Assembly (NCBI RefSeq): GCF_900142035.1
Contig: NZ_FQZI01000006.1
Location: forward strand, 62,001-126,000
Reading direction: 5' to 3'
Origin: Flavobacterium terrae
Lineage (GTDB): Bacteria; Bacteroidota; Bacteroidia; Flavobacteriales; Flavobacteriaceae
Length of the DNA stretch: 64,000 bases
Under the pieces are notes generated by a model that did no database searches, was not told the DNA's origin, and saw only the letters and a list, made by a program, of their open reading frames with translations. Below, piece after piece: positions 27,202-34,960 of this stretch; the stretch's first letter is position 1, and every line of letters starts with the position of its first letter. Position numbers and translations under genes: made by a program.

Positions 27202-28176
27202 ATGAGCAAAGGACCAATTAGTCAATTTATTGAAAAGCATTACCTTCATTTCAATGCTGCAGCTTTAGTAGATGCTGCAAAAGGATATGAAGAGCATTTA
27301 TTGGATAACGGAAAAATGATGATTACTTTGGCTGGTGCAATGAGTACTGCTGAATTAGGAAAATCATTAGCTGAAATGATTCGTCAAGATAAAGTACATA
27401 TTATTTCATGTACTGGTGCTAATTTAGAAGAAGACATTATGAACCTTGTAGCTCATAATTCATACAAAAGAGTACCTAACTATCGTGATTTATCTCCACA
27501 AGAAGAATGGGATTTATTAGAAAACCATTATAATCGTGTAACAGATACTTGTATCCCTGAAGAAGAAGCTTTCCGTCGTTTACAACAACATTTATTCGAT
27601 ATTTGGAATAATGCTGATTCAAAAGGAGAAAGATATTTTCCTCATGAATTTATGTACCAAATGATTAATACTGGAGTATTACAACAATACTACGAAATTG
27701 ATCCAAAAGATTCATGGATGGTTGCTGCTGCTGAAAAGAATTTACCAATTGTTGTTCCTGGATGGGAAGATAGTACAATGGGTAATATTTTTGCTTCATA
27801 CTGTATCAAAGGAGAATTCAAAGCTACAACTATGAAAAGTGGTGTTGAGTACATGATGTGGCTTGCTGATTGGTATAAAGATAATTGTTCAGGAAAAGGA
27901 ATTGGATTCTTCCAAATTGGTGGAGGTATCGCTGGAGACTTCCCTATTTGCGTTGTACCAATGCTTTATCAAGATATGGAAATGCACGACGTTCCTTTTT
28001 GGGCATATTTCTGTCAGATTTCAGATTCAACAACAAGTTACGGATCTTATTCGGGAGCAGTTCCTAATGAGAAAATCACTTGGGGTAAATTAGATATAAC
28101 TACCCCAAAATTTATTGTAGAATCTGATGCAACTATCGTTGCACCTCTTATATTTGCATACGTTTTAGGACAATAA
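27202..28176 (+). CDS. Deoxyhypusine-synthase-like protein, possible homospermidine-type synthase
   Basis: The 324-residue protein matches the deoxyhypusine synthase (DHS) fold: an NAD-binding ISCTGANLEEDIMN, the PGWEDSTMGNIFAS segment and EKITWGK near the end. In human DHS (numbering from memory) Glu323, Trp327 and the imine-forming Lys329 lie in this last motif; here they are Glu290, Trp294 and Lys296. The segment that carries the catalytic His288 reads GGGIAGDF (240-247), with no His. Asp313 and Asp316, which bind the polyamine amine, are Tyr280 and Tyr283. Bacteria lack hypusinated eIF5A, so a small-molecule aminobutyl or similar transfer is likelier. Homospermidine is a characteristic flavobacterial polyamine, which makes homospermidine synthesis a reasonable guess. 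Confidence 0.85.
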   Translation: MSKGPISQFIEKHYLHFNAAALVDAAKGYEEHLLDNGKMMITLAGAMSTAELGKSLAEMIRQDKVHIISCTGANLEEDIMNLVAHNSYKRVPNYRDLSPQEEWDLLENHYNRVTDTCIPEEEAFRRLQQHLFDIWNNADSKGERYFPHEFMYQMINTGVLQQYYEIDPKDSWMVAAAEKNLPIVVPGWEDSTMGNIFASYCIKGEFKATTMKSGVEYMMWLADWYKDNCSGKGIGFFQIGGGIAGDFPICVVPMLYQDMEMHDVPFWAYFCQISDSTTSYGSYSGAVPNEKITWGKLDITTPKFIVESDATIVAPLIFAYVLGQ

Positions 28177-28192
28177 TTAGAATACCCCATAT

Positions 28193-28591
28193 ATGAAAAG
28201 AGTTATAGTTGATTATTCAAAATTAACAAGCGAAATTTTAAACCTATTAGTAGAAAAGTTTCCTGATGGTTACGATGATTCAGATATTATCCGTTTCAAG
28301 AATGCTAAAAACGAAACTATTGAAGCTGTTGAAGTAAAAACTGAAGATACTATTTATCTTGTAAAAGTTAGTACTAAACTGGCTGATAGAATCGAAAACT
28401 ATGATGAAGACGATGATATCGAAAATGGAGGAGATGATACGTTAGACGCATTAAAAGAATTAGAAATTGATTCTAATGATGATGACGATGATGAAAAAAC
28501 TTCTAAAGAAGAGGATGTTGATGACGACGAAGATGATGAAGACGAAGATTCTGATGGAGGTAGTGACGATGATGAAGACGAAGACGAATAA
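28193..28591 (+). CDS. Small protein with a polyacidic C-terminal tail
   Basis: The 132-residue protein has an alpha/beta N-terminal half (MKRVIVDYSKLTSEILNLLVEKFPDGYDDSDIIRF, VKTEDTIYLVKVSTKLADRI). A tail of about 60 residues made nearly only of Asp and Glu follows. The fold is not recognised; similar proteins appear as hypothetical in flavobacteria. It begins 16 nt after the DHS-like gene and ends in a terminator, so it is the last gene of the polyamine cassette. A polyanionic tail could bind cationic partners (polyamines, basic proteins) or mimic nucleic acid; both are inference. Confidence 0.75.
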   Translation: MKRVIVDYSKLTSEILNLLVEKFPDGYDDSDIIRFKNAKNETIEAVEVKTEDTIYLVKVSTKLADRIENYDEDDDIENGGDDTLDALKELEIDSNDDDDDEKTSKEEDVDDDEDDEDEDSDGGSDDDEDEDE

Positions 28592-28600
28592 ATCATAATA

Positions 28601-28630
28601 AAAAAGGAACTCAATTGAGTTCCTTTTTTT
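28601..28630. terminator. Bidirectional terminator after the polyamine cassette
   Basis: A perfect 10-bp palindrome stem (GGAACTCAATTGAGTTCC core) with A residues to the left and T residues to the right, between convergent genes. Confidence 0.9.
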
Positions 28631-28651
28631 ATTGTCATATATTTTAAAAAA

Positions 28652-28984
28652 TTAAAATCCTAAATCACGTTCAATCTCTTCCATCTCAATTAAATCATGT
28701 GCTTCTAAAACAGTAGGAACAACATGCAAAGAAACCAGAACATCATTAAAATCAATTCCTTCAGCAACAATTACAAAAGATTTTTTTTCCTTTTTAAATT
28801 TTTTAGCCAAATCAACAAAGTTTTTAATCGACTTTATATCTACGGATGTATCATGAGAAATATCCAAAATAACATTGGTTTCTTTGTAAGTCTGAAATTG
28901 ATTGCTTACTTTTTCTAGAAATGTTAATGAATCACCCTCAGTATCTTTTATTATAGTTGTATGTCCTTTATGATCAACTTTCAT
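28652..28984 (-). CDS. STAS-like small protein
   Basis: The 110-residue protein has the alternating strand-helix pattern of STAS (anti-sigma-factor-antagonist) domains: TNVILDISHDTSVDIKSIKNFVDLAKKF, KKSFVIVAEGIDFNDV, VPTVLEAHDLIEMEEIERDLGF. The usual phosphorylated Ser in the DxSG loop is not evident, as this loop reads DTSVD. In flavobacterial genomes I recall such genes being mislabelled as ribonuclease Z; it has no nuclease motif. A 19-bp palindrome lies 48 nt upstream. The pyrB gene ends 111 nt upstream on the same strand. Confidence 0.7.
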   Translation of the reverse strand: MKVDHKGHTTIIKDTEGDSLTFLEKVSNQFQTYKETNVILDISHDTSVDIKSIKNFVDLAKKFKKEKKSFVIVAEGIDFNDVLVSLHVVPTVLEAHDLIEMEEIERDLGF

Positions 28985-29031
28985 TGTATATTATTTCATT
29001 CTCGTATGCTAATTTAAACAGAATTTAAATC

Positions 29032-29050
29032 TAAACAAACAGTTTGTTTA
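29032..29050. promoter_or_regulatory. 19-bp perfect palindrome between pyrB and the STAS-like gene
   Basis: TAAACAAAC and GTTTGTTTA arms around a single A. It could be an operator for the STAS-like gene or a weak intergenic hairpin after pyrB; no clean T run follows on the reverse strand. Confidence 0.45.
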
Positions 29051-29095
29051 TTTATTCTATAATCTTAAATCTGAAAAATGATTTATTGGAACTAA

Positions 29096-30025
29096 TTATT
29101 GTTTAATCTTAGATGCCAATAAATAGATAACTGCCATACGAACAGCCACACCATTTTCAACTTGGTTCAAAATAACTGATTGTTTAGAATCTGCAACATC
29201 ACTTGTGATCTCTACTCCTCTATTTATAGGTCCGGGATGCATCACAACTATTTCTTTATTCAAAGAATCTAAAAGCTCTTTATCAAGTCCATATTGCATT
29301 GCATATTCTCTTGTAGAAGGGAAGTAACTAATATCTAACCTCTCATTTTGAACCCTTAGCATGTTTGCTACATCACACCATTCTAACGCTTTTCGTAAAT
29401 TAGGTTCTACTTCTACTCCAAGTTCTCTGATGTATCTTGGAATTAATGTATTTGGCCCACAAACCTTAACTTGCGCTCCTAATTTTTGTAAAGAATAAAT
29501 ATTTGAAAGCGCTACTCTTGAATGAAGAATATCCCCTACTATAACTACTTTTTTTCCAGCAACATCACCTAATTTTTCACGAATAGTATAAGCATCTAAT
29601 AAAGCTTGTGTTGGATGTTCATGAGCTCCATCTCCGGCATTTACAATACTTGCATTAACATTTTTTGAAAGAAAAACAGCTGCTCCTGGAGATGAATGAC
29701 GCATTACTACCATATCAACTTTCATCGAAAGAATATTATTTACAGTATCTATTAGCGTTTCACCTTTAGTAACCGAAGAACTTGATGCAGCAAAATTAAC
29801 CACATCAGCCGAAAGTCTTTTTTGAGCTAATTCAAACGAAAGTTTTGTTCTTGTACTGTTTTCAAAAAATATATTGGCAATAGTAATATCTCTAAGTGAA
29901 GGAACTTTTTTTATGGGACGATTAATAACTTCTTTAAAATGATCTGCGGTTTCAAAAATCAGTTGAATATCTTCTTCTGTAATGTATTTAATTCCTAGTA
30001 AATGATTTACACTTAATTCTTTCAT
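29096..30025 (-). CDS. pyrB: Aspartate carbamoyltransferase catalytic chain
   Basis: The 309-residue enzyme condenses carbamoyl phosphate and aspartate in pyrimidine synthesis. Carbamoyl-phosphate-binding FFENSTRTKLSFELAQ, the loop ASSSSVTKGETLIDT, and HEHPTQALLDAYTI are all present, as is HPGPINRGVEI near the C-terminus. No regulatory chain (PyrI) is adjacent. It follows pyrR with one base between stop and start, so expression is coupled. Confidence 0.97.
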   Translation of the reverse strand: MKELSVNHLLGIKYITEEDIQLIFETADHFKEVINRPIKKVPSLRDITIANIFFENSTRTKLSFELAQKRLSADVVNFAASSSSVTKGETLIDTVNNILSMKVDMVVMRHSSPGAAVFLSKNVNASIVNAGDGAHEHPTQALLDAYTIREKLGDVAGKKVVIVGDILHSRVALSNIYSLQKLGAQVKVCGPNTLIPRYIRELGVEVEPNLRKALEWCDVANMLRVQNERLDISYFPSTREYAMQYGLDKELLDSLNKEIVVMHPGPINRGVEITSDVADSKQSVILNQVENGVAVRMAVIYLLASKIKQ

Positions 30026-30026
30026 T

Positions 30027-30581
30027 TTATTTTGCTATTAATTCTACTGAGTCCTCACCTTGTTCACTGAGCGGTGCCGAAGTATCCTTCCATTTTACCA
30101 CTACTTTTTCGTTATTGATAGCATCTACTTGTCGGCCACGATAATCTGGCTGAATAGGTAAATGACGACTAAAACGTCTATCAATAAGTACCAGTAGTTC
30201 TACTTCTTTTGGTCTACCAAAAGATTGTATTGCCGAAAGTGCTGCATTAATACTTCTTCCCGTATAAAGCACATCATCAATAAAAATGACTTTCTTGTTT
30301 TCTACTAAGAAATCGATTTGGGTCTTGTTTGCTTCCAGAGTTTCTCCACGGCGAAAATCATCTCTAAAAAAAGTAATATCCAAAAAGCCTAAAGCAATTT
30401 CTGATACTTGATATTCTTCTTGTAAAATTTGTTTTAATCGAGAAGCTAATTGTGTACCACGAGGCTGAATACCTATTAAAACCGTGTTACTAAAATCAAG
30501 GTGATTTTCTATTAATTGACAAGCCAAACGATGAAGTATAATATTGACTTCTGTAGCTGTGAGCAAAGTTTTTTGACTCAT
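30027..30581 (-). CDS. pyrR: PyrR bifunctional regulator / uracil phosphoribosyltransferase
   Basis: The 184-residue phosphoribosyltransferase-fold protein has the PRPP motif VIFIDDVLYTGRSINAAL and the IGIQPRGTQLASRL segment. In Firmicutes PyrR attenuates pyr mRNA; whether it binds RNA here is unknown and I saw no anti-terminator in the short leader. The C-terminal TSAPLSEQGED is encoded across a dispersed DNA repeat (30067-30081) and looks like an insertion. Together with pyrB it forms a two-gene pyrimidine operon. Confidence 0.94.
   Translation of the reverse strand: MSQKTLLTATEVNIILHRLACQLIENHLDFSNTVLIGIQPRGTQLASRLKQILQEEYQVSEIALGFLDITFFRDDFRRGETLEANKTQIDFLVENKKVIFIDDVLYTGRSINAALSAIQSFGRPKEVELLVLIDRRFSRHLPIQPDYRGRQVDAINNEKVVVKWKDTSAPLSEQGEDSVELIAK
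30061..30084 (-). repeat. Dispersed short repeat, in-frame copy in pyrR
   Basis: On the reverse strand the core reads TTCGGCACCGCTCAG (30067-30081), followed by TGAACAA, and is translated as APLSEQG near the C-terminus of PyrR. It shares the TTCG...CTCAG frame of the purL copies but has one extra base in the middle. Confidence 0.6.
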
Positions 30582-30625
30582 TGTAGTTAGTTGTGTTTGG
30601 AGTGTAAAATTAAGGATTTTTTTTG

Positions 30626-30654
30626 ATAAAAAAAGTCCCGATTAAATCGGGACT
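30626..30654 (-). terminator. Terminator of LRR gene 1
   Basis: A perfect 9-bp stem (AGTCCCGAT with ATCGGGACT) with loop TAA; A residues on the left act as the T run on the reverse strand. It lies just after the stop of the 445-residue LRR gene. Confidence 0.88.
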
Positions 30655-30658
30655 AAAA

Positions 30659-31996
30659 TTATTGTTTTATAAACTTTGTATTTGAGGTTCCTTTATCAGA
30701 ATTTATTTTGATAAAATAATTCCCTGAACTCAAATTTGAAACATCAACAGTTTTTATGTTTTGTGGATTTGAAATTATCAAAATTAACTTCCCAAAAGTA
30801 TTATAGATGTTTATTGAATTAATTTTTTCGTTCTCATTCGTTACAATTTTTAAAATATCACTAACAGGATTAGGATACATTTTAACTAATCCAATTGAAC
30901 AGGTAGAGTTGATTTGACAATTAAAATAATTAAGTGTATTTAAAATATATTGAACATCCTCTATTTCTGAATCATCAGCACAAATAAAAACAAGATTTGG
31001 GTTATTATTCAAGAAAGGCAATTGAAACCTACCATTTTTCATGTACAACGAAGTGAGTTGATTATTATAACAATAAATATTGTCTAGGCTAACAAGATCA
31101 TCTAGATTTAAACTTGTAAGTAAGTTATCATTAACATATAAATCAGAAAGATTAACTAATCCATCAAGATTAATACTTGTCAATTCATTATTACTACAAA
31201 TAATTACTTCAAGATTTGTTAAACCATTACAATTTAAACTAGTTAACCTGTTATCATGACATTCTAATCGTATAAGATTATTTAAACCCGTTATATCAAC
31301 ACTTGTCAGTTGACTATTATTGTTAAAATAAAAATGTTGAAGATTAACTAAACCGCTAACATTTAAGGTAGTCAATTCTACATTATTAGAACAATATAAG
31401 TATTTTAGATTACTTAACCCATTTACGCTCAAATTTGTCAATTGACTATTGTAATCACAAGATAAATTGATTAGATTGGCTAAACCAGTAAGATTTAAAT
31501 TCGTAAATTGATTATTACTACAAATCATATGAGTAATACTTATCAATCCACTGAAATCTATGTTAATCAATTGATTGTTATTACATAACAAATGAGTTAA
31601 ATGAATTAAACCACTAACATTTAAATTATTTAAATAATTTGTATCGCATCTTAAATATTCTAAATTTATCAGATTTATCAAATCCAAACTTGTCAACTGA
31701 TTATTCTGACATTCCAAATGTTTAAGATTAGTAAAGTTCGCAATCCCATTAAGTGATAAAATCCCAGCTGCATCAACCTTCAAGTAACTAACTTCTAGAG
31801 CCTCACTTAATTGAATTTCACCATCATTATTTACATCGATTTTAAAATAAGAACCACTTAAATTCTTGGCGATGTAATAATTTGGACTTGCTGCCAACAA
31901 CTTAGCTTTAAAATTAGCATCTGGAATATTAATTATTTGGGCATTAACATCTGTAAAAAGGCATAAAGCCAATACTAAAAAGTAGATTTTTTTCAT
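30659..31996 (-). CDS. Leucine-rich-repeat protein with T9SS sorting domain (array gene 1)
   Basis: The 445-residue secreted protein has a signal peptide (MKKIYFLVLALCLFTDVNAQ), then a short N-cap with an EF-hand-like loop (DVNNDGEIQLSEAL). About a dozen 21-residue leucine-rich repeats follow (pattern NLxxLxCxxNxLTSLxxxGLx), then a Cys-containing cap (FICADDSEIEDVQ) and a T9SS type A sorting domain (YPNPVSDILKIV ... GNYFIKINSDKGTSNTKFIKQ). It lacks the roughly 400-residue block between LRR and sorting domain found in the other three array members, so it is a short version. Likely a surface adhesin or binding protein. Confidence 0.88.
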   Translation of the reverse strand: MKKIYFLVLALCLFTDVNAQIINIPDANFKAKLLAASPNYYIAKNLSGSYFKIDVNNDGEIQLSEALEVSYLKVDAAGILSLNGIANFTNLKHLECQNNQLTSLDLINLINLEYLRCDTNYLNNLNVSGLIHLTHLLCNNNQLINIDFSGLISITHMICSNNQFTNLNLTGLANLINLSCDYNSQLTNLSVNGLSNLKYLYCSNNVELTTLNVSGLVNLQHFYFNNNSQLTSVDITGLNNLIRLECHDNRLTSLNCNGLTNLEVIICSNNELTSINLDGLVNLSDLYVNDNLLTSLNLDDLVSLDNIYCYNNQLTSLYMKNGRFQLPFLNNNPNLVFICADDSEIEDVQYILNTLNYFNCQINSTCSIGLVKMYPNPVSDILKIVTNENEKINSINIYNTFGKLILIISNPQNIKTVDVSNLSSGNYFIKINSDKGTSNTKFIKQ

Positions 31997-32016
31997 TTGG
32001 GAAAATTTAGTGGTGC

Positions 32017-32024
32017 AAAAGTAA
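32017..32024 (-). promoter_or_regulatory. -7 box of LRR gene 1
   Basis: Reverse-strand TACTTTTG, a perfect TAnnTTTG, 20 nt before the ATG. The same promoter segment recurs before LRR genes 3 and 4 (37354, 39725). Confidence 0.6.
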
Positions 32025-32026
32025 CA

Positions 32027-32060
32027 AAAAAAGCCTCACAGAAATGTGAGGCTTTTTTTG
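32027..32060 (-). terminator. Terminator of LRR gene 2, abutting the gene 1 promoter
   Basis: A perfect 15-bp inverted repeat (AAAAAAAGCCTCACA with its complement) around GAAA. It ends three bases from the -7 box of the next array gene, so terminator and promoter are fused into one short unit. Confidence 0.9.
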
Positions 32061-32061
32061 T

Positions 32062-32211
32062 TTATTGTTTTATAAACTTCGTATTTGAGGTTCCTTTATC
32101 AGAATTAATCTTAATGAAATAATTACCAGGTGCTAAACCAAACACATCAACAACTTTTACATTTTGAGCATTTGGCACAACTAAAACCAATTGCCCTAAC
32201 GTATTGTAAAA
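32062..32211 (-). pseudogene. Out-of-frame remnant of the T9SS sorting domain of LRR gene 2
   Basis: Read in the shifted frame this stretch encodes YNTLGQLVLVVPN ... APGNYFIKINSD ... TSNTKFIKQ and a stop, the same sorting domain as the other array genes. Compared with genes 3 and 4 one base is missing near 32211 (GTAAAATTG here, GTAAATATTG there). The upstream frame therefore runs into a stop at 32196. Confidence 0.88.
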
Positions 32212-34898
32212 TTGATTGAACTAATTTGAATAGTATCTTTAGCATCTATATTTAAAGTAGTACTTACTGGATTAGGATATACTTTAAAATAAGTAGAAAA
32301 TTCAAAATCCTGACGGCTTAAGGCTTGAATTGTTGTAGTAGCAGTATTAGTCACGATTGGGAAATTGTAATCAAAATAAATACTTGCTGAATTACTGAAT
32401 GTATCTCCGTTAGTTAAAGTTGGTTTTGTTTTAATTTTAAAAGACACATAACCATCGTTATTAGCATCATCAAAAGGAAGATTAATATTTTCAAAAATCA
32501 ACTCGACTTTATTTCCAGCAGAAATATTAGTCACAAAAGAATGACTTCCTTTAATTGGAACTAATGAACTAACATCAAACTTATTAGTATCAATCATATC
32601 TTTAACCACAATGTTTTGAGCATTAGCAGTACCATTATTTTCAAAACGAATCACATAATGCACATAACCTCCAACTTTACTTGGTGGAATTGTAGCTCCT
32701 TCTAAACAGGTTTTATCATTAGGATCATAAGAGTTCACAACCGTTTGATTAAGCACAAAAGTATTATCATTTGGTAAATCATCTGTTGCTGGTGAAGTAA
32801 TTGTCACTGTATAGTTTAAAACATCTCCTCCATTTACTGCTGGAATTTCCATAGGAGAATTAACATTCAATGTAAAAGCTATTTCTCTAGACTCAAAAGG
32901 TGCTAAATTCGTAAAATTCCAAGATAAATTATTTACTGATTGAATTGTAACAACTGGACTTGCTGAAACAAAATCTAAAACCGCATCATTAAAAACTAAA
33001 TTAACCGATCCCGACTGAGTAGTATTCCCTTTGTTTTTATAAATCAATTTATATGTTGCATCAAAACCAGGTCTAGCTGCGTTAATTGGCAAAATAGAAA
33101 CTTCTAAATCTGGATGTACACCATTTGCAGTAATACAGAAATTTTGTGTAAATGGACTTGTTTGAGTAGGGAAAGTAACATCTACAGTAGATGGAGAAAC
33201 ATTAAAATAAGAAGGGTTTTCCAATACTGGTGTTATACTGTAAGTTCCAGATTGTACATCATAATAATAACCACCAGTTTCATCACAAACCAGATTTACT
33301 GTATTTATACCGTTTTCAATCTGCAATTTCAAATTAGGGTATTGCTGATCAGCTGCGCTACATCCGTTATTATTTTCATCATACCTGTTATTTCCTCTAA
33401 ACGTATAAAAAGTTCCCCCAGGTGAAAATGTACAATAGGAATTGACATTACAATTTGCATATCCGTATTCTGTTATTTTATTTTGGACTTGTATAATCTG
33501 TTCTTCATCAGCACAAATAAAATTCAAGTTTGGGTTCCCCGAGAAAAATAATTCAGATTCATTATTGCCGTTTTTAATAAATAAAGACGTTAACTCATTA
33601 TTTTCACAATAAAAATATGTAAGATTTGTTTCATTACTCAGATCTAGTGTTGTTAACTGATTACCCGAACAACGCAAATCCCAAATATCATTATTTGCAA
33701 AATCCAAGGTAGTTATATCATTATCAGCACACCACAGAGAGGATAAATTTGTTAGTCCGTCAAGGTTTAATGAAGTTAATTGGTTAAAACGACAATCCAA
33801 ACTTTGAAGACTTGTTAAACCTATTAAATTTATCGATTCTAACTGATTTAAATAACAATTAATTTGATTGATCTGCGTCAGTGAATTTATATCCAACGTA
33901 GTCAACTGATTGTTTGAACAATCTAGTTGAATCAAATTACTTAGGCTGTTTACATTTAAAAAAGATAACTGATTATTATTACATTGCAGAAATCTTAAAG
34001 CCGGTAATGCGCTTAAATTTAATGAAGTAATTTGGTTATAATAACAATAAATCCCATCAAGATTATTCAGACCACTTATGTCCAATGATATTAATTGACC
34101 ATAACAGCAGGTGAATGATTTAAGATTTATTAACCCATTCAAATTAAGAGTCGCAAATAAATTATTGCTTGCATTAATTTCTAAAAGGTTAATTAAACCC
34201 GACATATCTAATGTCGTGAGATGGTTAAATTGTGCATGCAATTTTTTAAGATTAACAGCACCGTTAAGATTTAATGACGTTAATAGATTACTACCACAAT
34301 TCATAGTTTCAAGAGCAGTCAAATTACTTACATTTAATGATGTCAATTGATTTAATTCACAATCAATGTTTTTAAGATTCAATAATCCTGTAACATCTAA
34401 AGATATCAATTCATTTCTACCACATTGAAGATCAGTTAACTGAGAAAATTCAGTCAAATCTAAAGAAGTTAAATGATTGTCATAACAATGTAAATTTTTC
34501 AAATTTGTTAACCCATTCAAATTCAAAAACGTTATTTGGTTGTCACAACAATATACATCAGTTAATAATGTCAAACCTGTTAAATCTAACATTTCAATAT
34601 GATTTGCACAACAGCTCAAATATTTAATATTGGTAAAATATGACAATCCAGTCATTGAACCCACATACGAGCCATATACATTAAGGTAGCTTACATTTAA
34701 GGCCTCACTAGCCTGTATTTCTTGATCGTTATTAGCATCAATCTTGAAATAATTTCCAGTTAAATCCTTGGCAATTGTATTTGTAGAACTTGCTTCTAGT
34801 AATTTTTGTTTAAAATAAGAATCCGGAAAGTTAATAATCTGTGCATTTGCTATTCCTACAAAGCACAATGCAATGAGCAGTAAGTAGAGTTTCTTCAT
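32196..34898 (-). CDS. Leucine-rich-repeat surface protein, sorting domain lost by frameshift (array gene 2)
   Basis: As encoded, the 900-residue protein has a signal peptide (MKKLYLLLIALCFVGIANAQ), an EF-hand-like N-cap (DANNDQEIQASEAL) and the longest LRR stretch of the array, about 18 repeats of 21 residues with a Cys at the inner face. A Cys cap, an SdrB/CNA-B-like segment (RYDENNNGCSAAD) and a DUF11-like domain (SYDPNDKTCLEGATIPPSKVG) follow. It breaks off at YPNPVSTTLNIDAKDTIQISSINFTIR because of a 1-nt deletion. Without the sorting domain it should not be anchored or exported by T9SS. A sequencing error, a decayed gene or reversible slippage could explain it. Its 5' region differs from the other array members. 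Confidence 0.85.
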   Translation of the reverse strand: MKKLYLLLIALCFVGIANAQIINFPDSYFKQKLLEASSTNTIAKDLTGNYFKIDANNDQEIQASEALNVSYLNVYGSYVGSMTGLSYFTNIKYLSCCANHIEMLDLTGLTLLTDVYCCDNQITFLNLNGLTNLKNLHCYDNHLTSLDLTEFSQLTDLQCGRNELISLDVTGLLNLKNIDCELNQLTSLNVSNLTALETMNCGSNLLTSLNLNGAVNLKKLHAQFNHLTTLDMSGLINLLEINASNNLFATLNLNGLINLKSFTCCYGQLISLDISGLNNLDGIYCYYNQITSLNLSALPALRFLQCNNNQLSFLNVNSLSNLIQLDCSNNQLTTLDINSLTQINQINCYLNQLESINLIGLTSLQSLDCRFNQLTSLNLDGLTNLSSLWCADNDITTLDFANNDIWDLRCSGNQLTTLDLSNETNLTYFYCENNELTSLFIKNGNNESELFFSGNPNLNFICADEEQIIQVQNKITEYGYANCNVNSYCTFSPGGTFYTFRGNNRYDENNNGCSAADQQYPNLKLQIENGINTVNLVCDETGGYYYDVQSGTYSITPVLENPSYFNVSPSTVDVTFPTQTSPFTQNFCITANGVHPDLEVSILPINAARPGFDATYKLIYKNKGNTTQSGSVNLVFNDAVLDFVSASPVVTIQSVNNLSWNFTNLAPFESREIAFTLNVNSPMEIPAVNGGDVLNYTVTITSPATDDLPNDNTFVLNQTVVNSYDPNDKTCLEGATIPPSKVGGYVHYVIRFENNGTANAQNIVVKDMIDTNKFDVSSLVPIKGSHSFVTNISAGNKVELIFENINLPFDDANNDGYVSFKIKTKPTLTNGDTFSNSASIYFDYNFPIVTNTATTTIQALSRQDFEFSTYFKVYPNPVSTTLNIDAKDTIQISSINFTIR
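32362..32568. repeat. 207-nt block identical to 35260-35466 (LRR gene 2 copy)
   Basis: By eye the 207 bases are identical to those in LRR gene 3, while sequence on both sides differs. The block encodes part of the conserved domain before the sorting domain; recent gene conversion or duplication is the simplest cause. Confidence 0.8.
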
Positions 34899-34925
34899 TT
34901 AGGAATTTTAAAAAGTAAATATAAC

Positions 34926-34960
34926 AAAAAAAGCCTCACATTACTGTGAGACTTTTTTTT
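34926..34960 (-). terminator. Terminator of LRR gene 3
   Basis: The same AGCCTCACA hairpin as the other array terminators, here with one mismatch (TGTGAGACT), followed on the reverse strand by T residues. Confidence 0.85.

Noticed and set aside
27202..28176. First impression that the DHS-like protein lacks its catalytic Lys (GGGIAGDF in place of GGGVVKHH)
   Set aside because: The imine-forming Lys of DHS lies in the later WGK motif, which is intact here (Lys296). Only the His and the two Asp positions are changed.
28399..28638. Reverse-strand frame rich in Ser opposite the acidic-tail gene
   Set aside because: It is the complement of the Asp/Glu codon run (GAT/GAA read as TCA/TTC and similar) and has no family resemblance, promoter or plausible composition.
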